Below, in pieces: positions 11,942-24,428 of a DNA stretch of 64,000 nucleotides. Below the pieces are notes generated by a model. It was not told where the DNA came from. It searched no databases and saw only the letters and a program-made list of their open reading frames with translations. The stretch spans positions 15,314,101 through 15,378,100 of the forward strand of contig NC_134845.1 of NCBI RefSeq assembly GCF_965363235.1, read 5' to 3'. The position numbers and the translations under genes were made by a program. Each line of letters starts with the position of its first letter. The stretch's first letter is position 1. The DNA is from Mytilus galloprovincialis. Taxonomy: Eukaryota; Mollusca; Bivalvia; Mytilida; Mytilidae.

Positions 11942-13664
11942 TTGTTGTCATATAGTCTGTTTGAATGTATGTTAGCGTTTTGTTTATTTTGCAGATGACT
12001 GTTTCTGTTGGTCTGTTTCTCGGTATTAGTTTGTAACACGGATTTGTTTTCGTTTAATCGATTTATGACTATTGAATAAAATGAACTTTATATAAGTGAT
12101 GAAGTGATTAATGTATTTGGCCATTAGAATAATACTTCAAAAAGCTGATTAAAAAAACTTCGCATTCAACTTGAAAATTAAGTTACAGAAGAACATACTT
12201 TGATAAAGTTTTCTTTTGTGCTGACAACATCAGTCGAAATGAACTTTTACAAAATGAACAGAAAGATGTCAACAAAAGGGTCTCGGAATTGCATAAATTA
12301 TGGGCAACTGCAAGGGAAATTCGATGTCACACTGGCAAGCAAAAACTAAATACCAATAATTATAAGTCCCTCAATATGTGTAAAATACACCACAGTTTGC
12401 AATGATAGTTGAAAGACTACAGACTGTGGAGTTCTTCGACAGTTCAAATGTGGTAAACAGTTTACAAAAACTAATAGAAATATGTTGATGAGTCAGAACA
12501 CCTATTTCAAAACGACCATCACAGTGACTATGTTGGTAACTCAGACAATCCTCACAGTCTCTGTTTGAGACAGATCTAAGACAGATCTAAGACAGATCTC
12601 AATCGACTGACTATAACTATCATAGATAACTACACTGCTTGATGTAGAAATGAGAGAATGACTCTGGAATAATTTTGCATAAAATAATTCAAAATTAATG
12701 AAAAGGTGTTCTTCATACGAACAAAGACCGGTTGATTCTGTTTTAGGATATCATAATCTCATAAAGGTACACATAATCGTAAAGACCCGTTTTAAGGTAT
12801 TAAAGTAGTGGAAAGAGGGAAAAGATTTTTTAAAGAATCATTTTTTTAAATTAAAGAATACTGTTGTTTTCAACAATGTTTAATATAGCTACGTCTTCTT
12901 AACCTTTGAATGATGTTTCATCTTTCTTTTATTCGACTTTTAATGTTATTGAAACGCAACCCACGTCAGAAATTTCAAAAAAATAGCACTGTGCCTGTGT
13001 TGCATTCTAACACAAGAAGATTGTTATCTTACAAAGTAACTTTTTGCACATTAAGATGTCAAAAATATATAACTTACTCAATATTATCATTTACACCGAA
13101 AAAAAGTACCGGGTGTGAAATTTGTCTGATGTCAAATTAAGATCAAACCAATTGAAATGCCATAATGCCAATAGTGTTATCTGCGGGTGTCACATAACCT
13201 GTTAAATCTTAAAGGACAAAAAAAGTTGATGGTGGTCCTAAATGTTTGACATTTGAGTAGCAACAATTAATGCTCCCATTTTTTTTTATTATTAATCATT
13301 CTATGTATTTCTATGTATATGGATAACATATATTATATAAGAAATTTACGAGTAATACAAACAAGATATTCTATCATTAACAATCAAATGTTTGCCTCTA
13401 GATATATAAATATATTCAAGTGAACTTTCTGGTTATCATTCTACATACGTTCAACTATACCATTAAGCGGAACAAATGGAAAACAACTGCTGTTTTTGGT
13501 TTAAATGTTTTCAGATAATACTCTTTCTTGTACAGAGCTGAACTCAGAAATATCATTGTGGTCTCAGCATGCAATCTTTAACCTATTGTTTAAATTTTTT
13601 AACCCGAAATTGCCATTTTAAACATTACTAGTGATAATTTTTGCTAGATATTAAACAGGTTCAA

Positions 13665-13830
13665 TCCATAATTTCTAAATAAAAAAGAGCCTGTATGAAG
13701 TCGGGAAAATGACATATTTTTTCCATTCGTGTATGTTTTTTACCTTGTGCTATTGCCAAATATTAAAGGAATTTCAGTATTCAATTGACCTTGGACTTAG
13801 TTTTTTGTTGTTGTTTTACTTTTAGGAGAT
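13665..13830 (-). repeat. Dispersed repeat, family A (diverged)
   Basis: The landmarks 'ggttcaatccataatttct', 'gcctgtatgaagtcggg', 'tccattcgtgt' and 'ttgccaaatattaaagga' are recognisable in the family order. Confidence 0.5.
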
Positions 13831-14169
13831 AAAGATGCCGAGTTTTAACAATATTTCTTCAACCAAAAATACATTAACAGTTTTGTTAATGGCACCTTTT
13901 GAATTATATCTATATTGTAATGCAGCTGCTCATTGTTAAATCCTTACGACAAGTTGTCAGACTGAGTGTATTAAAGTCTATTTGTATGTGGTATACATTT
14001 AATGCAAGAAGTCTGATCAGAAAGTAACATTTTATATTCAATACAATATTAAACAAACTTATATTTTCCTGTGGACTTATTTTTTATAAATTTGATATTA
14101 TAATTTGGTTTGAAATTGTAATTTGTAGAAAAAGTGCTCGTACAAATTACAAATTGTACATAATTTGAA

Positions 14170-14285
14170 TCAAAGGCACTGTACCAAGTCACGTTTTGAA
14201 AGTTGTTATCCATTTGTTTGATGTTTAATGGTTTTTGATTTTGACATTTGATTACGGATTTCAAATTTCCTTATTTTACTTTGTA
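14170..14285 (-). repeat. Dispersed repeat, family A, partial
   Basis: It contains 'ggcactgtaccaagtcac', 'tatccatttgtttgatg' and 'ttttgacatttgattacgga'. Confidence 0.5.
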
Positions 14286-15254
14286 TAATTTGTACAATTA
14301 TTTAAAATATGGATCGTGTAATACAAAGGGATCAATATACACTATAGAAATGTATTCAATGACCATACAATATTTTTATTTACAAAATACAAAAATAGTT
14401 ATGTATCATTTGTTCGAGCATGTCAGTTAATTATGGTTTAGGGAATTGCACATTATCATTCTGTTTTTATAGTAACATTAAAGTAGTACAGTTTCCCTTT
14501 TGCATTTTTATTAAGGAAAACCCTGACAACCAGTTTTTGACAAGCTTAACGTAGCAAACATTAAAGCTTAGAAACAATTGCTGCGAAAACAAAATTCAAA
14601 CAGCTATATCAACCGAAGAACACATTAACATTTTTGTTTAAATATGAATATTATTTAAAGGGGGTAATTTAAATAATATTATATTGTTAAATCCTTATGA
14701 GAGGTTGCCATACTGAGTTTATTAAGCTATATGTGTATGGTGTTCATTTTAAAACAAGAAGTTTCAATTCGAAAGTAACATTTTTTAAGACATTTCACAG
14801 ACTCTGTCCCGTAAGGTTCTTAAACCGTTTTTGTTATTAAATTTTATGAGTTAAACAAATTTAAGGATTATTTATACCTTTTCTTTTCGGATGATTTGGG
14901 TAAATGTTCCCGTGTGCATTATTCTATTTAACGGCAAGGTTATTTGTTCAAGGTAATGGATGATTTTCTGAAATTATCTAACATCTGACAATGGTATTCT
15001 TCTACTGTTGCCTTTATTTTTTCACACCTTATTTTATTGCTTTTGTATTTACAGTGTGTCATAGATCAAATGTATTCGTTCGGTATATGTTCACTTGTAT
15101 GCATTTGTCTTTTGATTAAGTCAAGCCATTTCAATTGATATTTTATCTTTCTATCTTTGGGAGGTTACACTATTGTGAAGGTTGGAACCTATTTAAACGT
15201 TTAAACATGCTGCATTTATTTACACCTATCCTACTCAAGATCCTGACGTTCAGT

Positions 15255-15475
15255 AGTTGTCGTTTGTTGATGTGGTTCATACATGTTTCTCGTTTCTCGT
15301 ATTTTATATGGATTAGACCGTTATTTTTTTCCGTTTGAATGGTTTAACACTTATCATTTTAGGGGTCTTTTATAGCTTAACGTTCGGTGTGAGTCAAGGC
15401 TCTGTGTTGAAGACCGTACTTTGACCTATCATTGACACTCATACCATATCTTCTTACATCTAATTAAACGGATAA
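15255..15475 (+). repeat. Dispersed bivalve repeat, family D
   Basis: Ordered landmarks: 'cgtttgttgatgtggttcat', 'tttctcgtttctcg', 'gtttgaatggttt', 'gggtcttttatagctt', 'gttcggtgtgagtcaaggct' and 'actcataccatatctt'. Other copies lie near 26,690, 42,690 and 43,005 on the + strand, and near 33,140 and 49,470 on the minus strand. Confidence 0.6.
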
Positions 15476-15824
15476 ACGATTACATCTATTTCAAAATGTA
15501 TCATTATTTGTTGTCTTCTTAAGATTTATTTTGTTCCCCTTCGATACAAAATCCGTATCTTTAAACATGATAATATATCTTCAATACCTCCAACTGTTCT
15601 AGGAATGGGATTTCGGATTGCTCAGTCTTTATCTTTTTATTTAGTGTTTATCAAACTGTTGTTTTCCTATTCTTCGTTTTTCTGATTTTTTTATACACCT
15701 AAATTTCCCCAAAACCCAGAAAGCTTAGTTTGTACAAATTAGGATATCACTCTGTTACAAATACTTTAGTTCCGTAGTAAGACTATTTATAAATAAAAAA
15801 GAGAAGTTTGTGATGTATGTTATA

Positions 15825-17479
15825 CAAACTAGAGGCTCTAAAGAGCCTGTGTCGCTCACCTTGGTCTATGTGAATATTAAACAAAGGAAGCAGATTGAAA
15901 ATTGACTACAAAGGTCAATAACTCCTACAGGGGTCAATTGACCATTTCGTTCATGTTGACTTATTTGTAGATCTTACTTTGCTGAACATTATTGCTGTTT
16001 ACAGTTTACCTATATTTATAATAATATTCAATATAATAACCAAAAACAGCAAAATTTCCCTAAAATTACCAATTCAGGGGCCACAACCCAAAAACAGGTT
16101 GTCCAATTCATCTGAAAATTTCAGGGCAGATAGATCTTCACCTGATTAACAATTTTACTTCATGTCAGATTTTCTCTAAATTATTTGGTTTTTGAGTTAT
16201 AAGCCAAAAACTGCATTTTACCCCTATGTTCTATTTTTAGCCGTGGCAGCCATCTTGGTTTGATGGCCAGGTCACCGGACACATTTTTTAAACAAGAAAC
16301 CCCAAAGATGATTGTGGCATAGTTTGAATCAATTTGGCACAGCAGTTTCAGAGAAGAAGATTTTAGTAAAAGATATATAAAATTTACGAAAAATGGTTAA
16401 AAATTGACTTTAAAGGGCAATAACTCCTAAAGAGGTCAACTGACCATTTTGGTCATGCTGACTTATTTGTAAATCTGACCTTGCTGAACATTATTGCTGT
16501 TTACAGTTTACCTATATCTATAATAATATTCAATATAATAACCAAAAACAGCAAAATTTCCTTAAAATTACCAATTCAGGGGCCGCAACCCAAAAACAGG
16601 TTGTCCAATTCATCTGAAAATTTCAGGGCAGATAGATCTTCACCTGATTAACAATTTTACCCATGTCAGATTTGCTCTAAATGTTTTGGTTTTTGAGTTA
16701 TAAGCCAAAAACTGCATTTTACCCCTATGTTCTATTTATAGCCATGGCGGTCATCTCGGTTAGTTGGCGGGGTCACCGGACACAATTTTTAAACTAGATA
16801 CTCCAATGATGATTGTGGCCAAGTTTCAAATAATTTGGCCCAGTAGTTTCAGAGGAGAAGATTTTTCTAAAAGATTACTAAGATTTACGAAAAATGGTTA
16901 AAAATTGACTATAAAGGGCAATAACTCCTAAAGTGGTCAACTGATCATTTTGGTCATGTTGACTTATTTGTAGATCTTACTTTGCTGAACATTATTGCCT
17001 TTTACAGTTTATCTCTATCTGAAATAATATTCAAGATAATAACCAAAAACAACAAAATTTCCTTAAAATTACCAATTCAGGGGCAGCAACCTAACAACGG
17101 AATGTCAGATTCATCTGAAAATTTCAGGGCAGATAGATCTTAACCTGATTAACAATATTACCCCATGTCAGATTTGCCCTAAATGCTTTGGTTTTTGAGT
17201 TATAAGCCAAAAACTGCATTTTACCCCTATGTTCTATTTATAGCCATGGCGGCCATCTTGGTTAGTTGGCGGGGTCACCGGACACAATTTTTAAACTAGA
17301 TACCCCAATGATGATTGTGGCCAAGTTTGGTTAAATTTGGCCTAGTAGTTTCAGAGGAGAAGATTTTTGTAAAAGTTAACGCCGGACGCAGGACGACGAC
17401 GACGGACGACGACGACGGACGCCGGACGCCAAGTGATGAGAAAAGCTCACTTGGCCCTTTGGGCCAGGTGAGCTAAAAA
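15825..17479. mobile_element. Large dispersed element with three internal ~501-bp repeats
   Basis: The unit 'aaaattgactaYaaaggKcaataactcct...' starts near 15,898, 16,400 and 16,901, a period of about 501 bp, with three copies. Each unit carries 'ccaattcaggggc', 'cagggcagatagatctt', 'aagccaaaaactgcatttta' and 'ggtcaccggacac'. The left end reads GAGGCTCTAAAGAGCC and GCTCACCTTGG. The right end is a GAC/GCC-rich stretch (17,380-17,432), then the palindrome CTCACTTGGCCCTTTGGGCC and AGGTGAG. No protein frame is present. I know this as a very common mollusc repeat type; its class is unresolved. Confidence 0.7.
17380..17432 (+). repeat. GC-rich GACGAC/GGACGCC mini-repeat
   Basis: Short iterated GAC triplets end in repeated GGACGCC. 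This is a GC-rich island inside an AT-rich element and forms its right subterminal part. Confidence 0.75.
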
Positions 17480-18686
17480 GCAGCCAAACGACATAGAATT
17501 TAAAATGACATTGGTAGATTCAAGACTGTTAACTATTTTTAGACGTTTGTTAATTGTTTACCCTCGTTGGTGTCTTACTACACTTTTTTCATATACAGTG
17601 TGTGTTTAGACCTACAAAAAACCAGTCCACACTATACTGTGTATTATGTATACTGAGTTAAAATCTACAAGCTTGAACATTTAAACCATGTTATTTATTT
17701 CACTTTATTTGACAATGTTACTATTTCACTTTTTCATTTATATACTAGTAATATTAATGTTATTTTGAAAGAAACATACGCCCCTCCTTCATCGTATTGT
17801 GTTTACAAATAATTCAATAAAGTCGATGGGTTCCTACATATTGACAATATGCGTTTCTAATTATTAGGTATGTGCTTCTTACACTGATTTAAAAGACTTA
17901 TGCTAATGAAGAACGACTAAAATTGATGCTTCATAAGTGTAACTATTATCTTCATAAAATAAGAAATGGAAATTGGGAATATGTCAAAGAGACAACAACC
18001 CGACCACAAAGTACAAAGGCCACAAATGAATGTAATGACCGTTTCCTTGTCTCAATTTACTACTACTACTACCGGCCATATGTTGCAGTGTTAGAGATTT
18101 AGATACCAGAATAGTAATATACTCTGTTATTTAACACAGAATGTTCGATTTCTTATTTGGACATTTTGACTTAGAGTTGATTGGCATAGTGGATAATTTA
18201 TGTATAACAGAATACGTTTACCTTGATCACGAACTCGGTGTCGATTCTTCTGGAGTTATATAACTTAGTTTGTTATCTTGATTTTTCTTCTTTGTCGATT
18301 TATGATATTTAAATTCCGTTAACTACTGTTGCCTTTGTTTATTACATATTTAGTTTTGATAGCTTGAACTTTTTTCTAAATAATATTTTTAAAAACGGGT
18401 ACGTTTTATTTTTGTTTTTCTCCTAATAATTACAATTTAAGGTCATAAAACATCACAATCCTTGAAGACGACAAGTATTTTAGATGAGTCTTAAAATTCA
18501 GCAATAACATAATGGAAAACATATTTGTTGTCCAGATAAATACATGGTCAGCATGTAATTTATTGTGTTAGAGGAGGTAATTATCAGATAACTAGTTATC
18601 GACAGTACAAAACGACTGCTTCACAGTGTCAAATAGTCAGTTAAGTGATTTATTTCGCTAGATAGGTATTTTTTTTTAATTTTCTC
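17480..18686. other. Intergenic stretch
   Basis: No gene was seen. A short fragment of the 'caacaacccgacca' SINE-like family lies at 17,963-18,030. No clear TATA box precedes the ankyrin gene at 18,687. Confidence 0.45.
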
Positions 18687-19001
18687 ATGGAAACCCTATT
18701 GTTTGCGGCAGTATGTGGAAAACGATACAAACTTGCACGAATATTAGTAGAAGGTGGTATCGATGCAAACTGCACAAATGAAGATGGCGAGACTCCTTTA
18801 CTTATGGTGTGCAATGAGAAGACAAATGGAAATCAGAGACGGATGCAGATCGAACTTATAAGAACATTAATAGACAATAATGCAAACTATCTCAACCGTG
18901 ACAATTATGGAAGATCATCTCTTACCTGTGCACATATTAACAGAGACCTTCAAGTTATTAAAATTCTCCAGGAAATTGGTCAAGGACAATGGGCATCTTA
19001 A
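18687..19001 (+). CDS. Small ankyrin-repeat protein, ANKRD34-like
   Basis: This is a single-exon 104-codon gene, with the ATG chosen because it aligns with the paralogues (MEtlLFaAvcgKRYKLARILVEGG). Ankyrin-type segments lie at residues 4-32, 34-68 and 70-98. They carry the repeat-start motif GETPLLMVC and the later GRSSLTCAHINRD. It differs from the 20,984/24,779/38,098 group by a CTNEDGE block and a QGQWAS C-terminus, and lacks the TATAAAAG promoter block of those copies. It is likely an early-diverged member of the tandem family. The family resembles the N-terminal repeats of ANKRD34 proteins; function is unknown. The overlapping frame starting at 18,880 is a shadow. Confidence 0.82.
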   Translation: METLLFAAVCGKRYKLARILVEGGIDANCTNEDGETPLLMVCNEKTNGNQRRMQIELIRTLIDNNANYLNRDNYGRSSLTCAHINRDLQVIKILQEIGQGQWAS

Positions 19002-19469
19002 ACATCCTGCATTGTACCAACTAGGCGATATAGAAGTTGTGACTTATTCTGAAGAAGCTATATCATTTATGTTGATCGTTTGTATTGAACTGCTCTGTTC
19101 ATTGTTTTTTTTTAAACTAAATATAAAATTTAACCAGACTTTCACTGTGTGTTGTCTTTCTGCAGGAAGTAAGTTAAAACAAGTTTTGCTTTAAACTGTT
19201 AAATATGTAAAGGGATACGAACAAAAATTAGGCAAACGAGAGATCTTTTAGATCGCTACTTTGGGTGTTTCTTTGTCTTTTTATTATGTGTTTTTGGTTT
19301 TCGGGATAATCTGAACCGGCACGAGCTATTTTAAACTGTTTTATACTGACTTTCATAATGTCCTGTTAGTTTACTGTTCAAGGGAAGGGGGTTTTGCGAT
19401 CACAAACATTTAAACCCCAATTATTAAATATGCGCTGGTCAAAGCTCACCAATTTATAAACAGTAGTTT

Positions 19470-19635
19470 ACAAGTTAAAACTGCCATTTTCCACATACGA
19501 AAATTGATGTATCATTTCAGGAATATAAGACATGTTATCCATGCGTTTGTTGTGTTTTTTCGCTTGTGTCATTCAATTTTCCGTTTAGAATTTACTTCGG
19601 AGTTCGGTATTTCTGTTATTCTCCTTTTTATAGGA
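19470..19635 (-). repeat. Dispersed repeat, family A
   Basis: It holds 'ccattttccacatacg', 'catttcaggaatataaga', 'tatccatgcgtttg' and 'ttcggagttcggtatttctg' in family order. Confidence 0.55.
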
Positions 19636-19884
19636 TACGAATATATCAATTATATTCCATGTCAATATAAATATTCAGGCTAAATTTTTCTAGGTAGAGA
19701 CATCATTGGTGTAAACAAAAGTCTACTGGTAGGGGTGTTAGTTTAGTGATTTTCATAATTGCTGGGCTAGTACTACCCTCATAGAAGAAATGTCACAGAA
19801 GTGGCATCGACTAATCTATGCTTATGACGAAAATCAACAACACACTTTCAATCCATAAAATTCAAGTTATTTCCAGGATTTTTT

Positions 19885-20085
19885 TTCAAGCCGCAAAGGA
19901 AAGCCTTATATACCGAACTCGAAGGAAAATTCAAAACGGAAAGTACTTTTTCAAATGGCAAATCATAAGCTAAAACGCAGCAAACTAATTGAATACAACT
20001 GTCGTATTCCTGACTTTGAACAAGCATTTTTCTATGTGGAAATGGGGATTAAACATTGTTTTATAACTAGCCAAAACCTCTCAAA
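19885..20085 (+). repeat. Dispersed repeat, family A
   Basis: Plus-strand order: 'accgaactcgaaggaaaatt', 'caaaacggaaagtac', 'aactgtcgtattcctgact', 'tatgtggaaatggggatta'. It lies opposite in strand to the copy 250 bp upstream. Confidence 0.6.
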
Positions 20086-20901
20086 AAGCAACTAACGAAT
20101 TAAAAACTCGAAATGATCGGGTTAAAATTTCATCTCAATAATTGTTGGTAGCAGAAGAAGTGGAATCATGGATTGTGCAAACAATGAAAAAAACCCAGGG
20201 ATCCTCCTAATTCTCTGGAGATCGTTTCTTCAATATATTTAATGATAGAAGAAATCATTCACGCCAAGATGACATTAATATTCCAATTTCGTGACCTGTG
20301 CAGAATGCACGGAAAACTATTTTGGACAAATATGACATATATTTTATGAATACACATGTTCCATATACAACACATACGGTACAAAAGAACACGGCAATTT
20401 TCGTTAAACAAACGCACTTAATGATGCACAAAAGATAAATTCAAAATAACCCATTCTGTATATATTATAAAAGGCACCGACACATTTAGGGACAAATCGA
20501 AAAGTATATTATAAAGATATTCAAATCAAAGCTACACCAAAAAAATGGAAAACCATGATAATAAGCTAGATAAAAAAAAGTGTAACAATACGATGACATA
20601 ACGTCATGAAAACACTATTACACGTCTTAATAAATATCACAAGTGTTAAATTAATCAAATAACAGATGTCATGCGAATAAAGTTATTAGAAGTATTTAAA
20701 GATTTTTAGCCATTATCACATAAAAAATCGAAATTGATAAACTTTCGTATCAGTAAATAATGCGTCATAATATATGGTTGACATTTAAACACGCTTCTAC
20801 GAAAACATGTTTGTCACAGAGAGTTTCACACTCAGTATCATATTAAGAATCGTTTGTCAAAGTATTAAATTATCATGAACTTTGTATATTAACCATGAAA
20901 G

Positions 20902-20909
20902 TATGAAAG
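20902..20909 (+). promoter_or_regulatory. TATA-like box of ankyrin gene
   Basis: TATGAAAG occupies the place where three paralogues have TATAAAAG, 82 bp before the ATG, and is followed by the shared 'ggactgtgtattgttttaa'. Confidence 0.5.
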
Positions 20910-20983
20910 GACTGTGTATTGTTTTAAATCTTCAGTGTAAAGAAAACCTTTAACTGGAATAGAACATAACAAACTAAGACAAA

Positions 20984-21283
20984 ATGGAATACCAACTGTT
21001 TGAAGCTATATCTGAAAAACGTTTCAAACTTGCACAGATATTAGTAGAGGGTGGAGTTGAAGTGAACTGTCAAAATGAAGAAGGAGAAACTCCATTACTG
21101 ATGGTATGTGACGGAAAGCCTGTCGGTAATACTAAACGACTGCAGATGGGACTGATCAGAATATTTTTGAACAGAAGAGCAAACTATCGTACACGTGACA
21201 GATATGGAAGAACATCTCTAACCTGTGCACATATCAAGAAAGACCATCATGTTATACAACTTCTTGAAGACACGTGCTTGTAA
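20984..21283 (+). CDS. Small ankyrin-repeat protein, ANKRD34-like
   Basis: This 99-codon single-exon gene has an ATG in the conserved context aacaaaATGGAATA-like. Residues 1-30 form a helix pair ending LVEGGVEVNCQN. Residues 33-67 form a second repeat with an unusually long loop (GKPVGNTKRLQM), and residues 69-97 a third starting YGRTSLTCAH. It differs from the 24,779 copy at about 13 residues, including IKKD for INKD and a terminal TCL. About 300 bp of upstream and about 350 bp of downstream sequence also match the other copies, so the duplicated unit is larger than the gene. Probably an intracellular interaction module; partner unknown. Confidence 0.85.
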   Translation: MEYQLFEAISEKRFKLAQILVEGGVEVNCQNEEGETPLLMVCDGKPVGNTKRLQMGLIRIFLNRRANYRTRDRYGRTSLTCAHIKKDHHVIQLLEDTCL

Positions 21284-23628
21284 AAATTAGGAACACCATC
21301 CAACATATACGTTATAACTATGACAAGAGTATGATAATTACTGTGTTGAGTGCTGCTTCAAAGGAGAAAAATAATCCAATAATCCATGTTTAAACTTTGT
21401 TATTAGCATTTTTCAATCATGTTAATTGTTTAGTTGATATTTTTTACAATTATATTGTAAATATTGTAATTGTCATTGTTTTTGTTTTATTTGTTTTATA
21501 AATACAAGATTAAACCAAACAATTATATTTTTGTCTTCTTGTAAGGTACCAACATAGACAATGGTATTTGAAAAACAAATGTTATAAATTTATCATGGCA
21601 TATTTAAAGGTATTTAAAATAAGTTGTAACCGCATATAAAGGTAAGAAACAGCATGGGAAAACAAAAAAATACCAGTACAACTACACGTTTTAAAAAGTT
21701 GTATTATAGATATCAAAACACGTGTCTTAACTCAGATTATCTTGGATTTGTTCGTAACTGTCGAAAAGAATACAACTTTGCAATAAGATCGCGTGGTGCT
21801 TTAGTTTTATTTCAACATCTTCAACAACAATTAACAAACAATATTTGTTTTTAAACAACTCATTTTTAGGAATAATTAGACTTGCAATATTATCTCAATG
21901 TAACAACATGCATTGGTATTTACTATCTTTAATTACAATATGTATATACAACAGATAAAAGATACTTAAATGTTGTGAACTTTTAATTGCTACCACTGCT
22001 GTAATCCCAAATTATATCACGCAACATTAAACAAATAAAAATTATTGTATGAGGCATAATAAACTAACAAATATGTTATACATTAGCTTTTTTTACTAGG
22101 TACAATAAATCTTGTGAAAATAGAAAAAAAGCTCTTTATATTTCCTGTTAATTTAATTCTTTATTTATTTAAAGAGAATTAAATTAAAAGGTAAAATAAC
22201 AAAAATATCAAATTCAGAGAAAAATTCAAGACGGAAAGTTCGTAGTCAAACGGCAAAATCAATAGTTAGACTGAAACTCCCCATTCCAAACGATAAGACA
22301 ACAGCTTGTGTTCTAAACTAACTTAGTTGACGATAATACGGTCGAGTATCCATGATGTTTAATGTAGAGACAATTTGATAGAAAAAAAAAAAACGATCAC
22401 AAAAAAACAGGTTTGAAGAAAGTTGTGAACTTTTATGTGCCATCATCAGACATTGTCGCCTTTTTTCATGTCATCACAACAGAAAACTTCAGAAGAAACC
22501 AAGAAAATTAAACGTCATAATTAAATTTCGACGTTCTGTTTGGGATTTTTTAAACATTTTGGCCGCGATCACCAAATGAACCAGTCGTAACTGTGCCGAA
22601 ATCCACATTTGGTGCAGTGAACTTGGTAAAGTGAATTTTATAACTCATTAATCAGCACATGGCACAGGAATTTTATCATATGATTCATGCTAAAACAATA
22701 CACGCAAACCAAATATATAACAATTAGAAACTAGTCGATATATTGTGACTATTGATAGTGTGTACATAGTAACCGGTTCTGAGTATAGTTTCAATCAAGT
22801 TTAATAATTTTAAACTACCCTTAAAATATGTGTCGTGTATCATATTCGGTCATATGTATGTGGGGCATTATTATCTTCATTTACGTATTCGTTATAACAT
22901 AATCAAGAATCAGAGACTAATATTGGCCATTTGGTTTCCAACATTATTTTTATGCTCGATAATCAATTTTTTAAGTAAATGAATTGAACTTTCTAAACGA
23001 TGTTTTGCAATTAACAAAGTGGTTTGGTATACTATTTTTAACAAGTCTAAAAGCCTACAACATCACCAAAAACACAATAAAACGAACAATATGTTAGATA
23101 TTTTGGATAACAGATATCCTTCCTCGGTAATAGCACGATGACAAATGAATCATGTCAATTCAAATTAAGACTCTATCAAAATCTTGAAATTAATACAATT
23201 TAAGCGAACGCTGGCACAATGTTAAAATTTCCAAACACGGCGCAAAGACTACAGAGATATGCCAAAATAAAACTAGTTATTTACGATGTGAACTGGCACA
23301 ACATTGAATTCCCAAAGGTGGTGATAGTTGAGATGTGAAACAACTGCGTGGGAATACAGTCCCAATAAACAGTCCTGACCGATTTACGCTGGTATAATAT
23401 TTAAAATATGACAGCGGTAGAAAATTTGCAACAGAGACTGCGTATTTAAACATTTCAAATATATAGTAATTAGATAAAAAGAAAAATAAGTAATAAATTT
23501 TTACTAAGGTTAAGCAATAGAACGTGGCTGTGTATTTACACATCCCTGCCAGCTGTAATTAAAACTAGTAAATTCAATAATTCCTGAAAAGTGTAAGTGT
23601 CCAGTACGGAAGCCGGAGTTACTGGACA
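21284..23628. other. Intergenic stretch with repeat fragments
   Basis: The part near 21,535-21,650 resembles the 3' flanks of the other ankyrin copies ('tgtcttcttgtaaggtacca', 'atggtatttgaaaa'). A family A fragment lies at 22,190-22,275 on the + strand. No gene is supported; short frames here have low-complexity composition. Confidence 0.45.
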
Positions 23629-23780
23629 CGGGTGATGGCAGGAAGTTAGTGATGGTAGGGAAAATGAGTGACTCTTCTATGTTTTTTCATTAATGCCCTC
23701 TGGGAAAACTGTCCTGAGCTTTCTTATTCAAAAACTTTCCCGAGCAAGTCTGTCGGCCTTTGACCAATCCTCGTTGTGAT

Positions 23781-24150
23781 CTATGATGGTGATGGTAAGT
23801 TCTGTTTTAGATCAGCTTGGTCGTGCCCATGTGATCTTAAATGACGACTTACGGGGAGGTCCAGCTTGCAGGTGTAGTCACTACGATGACCATTCATGTG
23901 TTTGTTGAATGGCTGTTCTGTCTCGCCAACATACTGCATGCCACATCGACACTGAAGAATGTATACAACATTCTGGGTTTTGCAAGTTACATTACAAAAT
24001 ATTGTGAACACAGACCCAGTGGAGTGACAAGTAAATGTTTGAGTATTCAGTATTTGTTGGCAAGTCAGACATCGTTTGTTACCACATGACTTGCACCATC
24101 TTGTAGTTGAACAGCTTTTATTAGAGGAGACGGTAGCTTTCACAAATAAG
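23781..24150 (-). CDS. GIY-YIG endonuclease domain of a Penelope-like element (fragment)
   Basis: Minus-strand reading gives a Cys-rich lead (WCKSCGNKRCLTC, then CHSTG) followed by the GIY-YIG core VVYILQCRCGMQYVGET and the HMNGHRSDY segment with its conserved Arg/His. It ends with SRHLRSHGHDQ. This matches the end of the polyprotein of Penelope-like retroelements: a zinc-binding Cys/His lead, then the endonuclease that primes insertion. No reverse transcriptase is attached here, so it is a fragment. The upstream part of the longer open frame (24,151-24,278) is only the antisense of the right arm. Confidence 0.65.
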
Positions 24151-24179
24151 TTGTATATATTCTTCAGTGTCGATGTGGC

Positions 24180-24428
24180 ATGCAGTATGTTGGCGAGACA
24201 GAACAGCCATTCAACAAACGCATGAATGGTCATCGTAGTGACTACACCTGCAAGCTCGACATCCCCGTAAGTCGTCATTTAAGATCACATGGGCACGACC
24301 AAGCTGATCTAAAAAAAACTTACCATCACCATCATAGATTACAACGAGGATTGGTCAAAGGCCGACAGACTTGCTCGGGAAAGTTTTTGGATAAGAAAGC
24401 TCAGGACAGTTTCCCTAGAGGGCATTAA
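24180..24428 (+). CDS. Second, inverted copy of the GIY-YIG segment (fragment)
   Basis: The plus-strand arm begins inside the domain at MQYVGETEQPFNKRMNGHRS and runs through SRHLRSHGHDQADL into a basic tail. It lacks the Cys-rich lead seen in the other arm. Confidence 0.6.
   Translation: MQYVGETEQPFNKRMNGHRSDYTCKLDIPVSRHLRSHGHDQADLKKTYHHHHRLQRGLVKGRQTCSGKFLDKKAQDSFPRGH

Larger units (their letters stand above)
9761..15250. other. Long gene-poor stretch with old internal duplications
   Basis: No convincing gene was seen, apart from the weak frame at 11,663-11,941. Two old duplications are visible. In the first, about 10,610-11,130 is related to about 12,255-13,190 (shared 'aacagaaagatg-caacaaaa', 'atcaatattatcatttacacc' and 'aatagtgttatctgc'). 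In the second, 13,860-14,035 is related to 14,620-14,790 (shared 'attgttaaatccttayga', 'actgagtKtatta' and 'gaaagtaacatttt'). A short AGACAGATCTA triplication lies near 12,570-12,600. Confidence 0.45.

Noticed and set aside
18880-19194. A 104-codon frame overlapping the ankyrin gene
   Set aside because: It is a shadow frame. The ankyrin frame matches its paralogues and this one does not.
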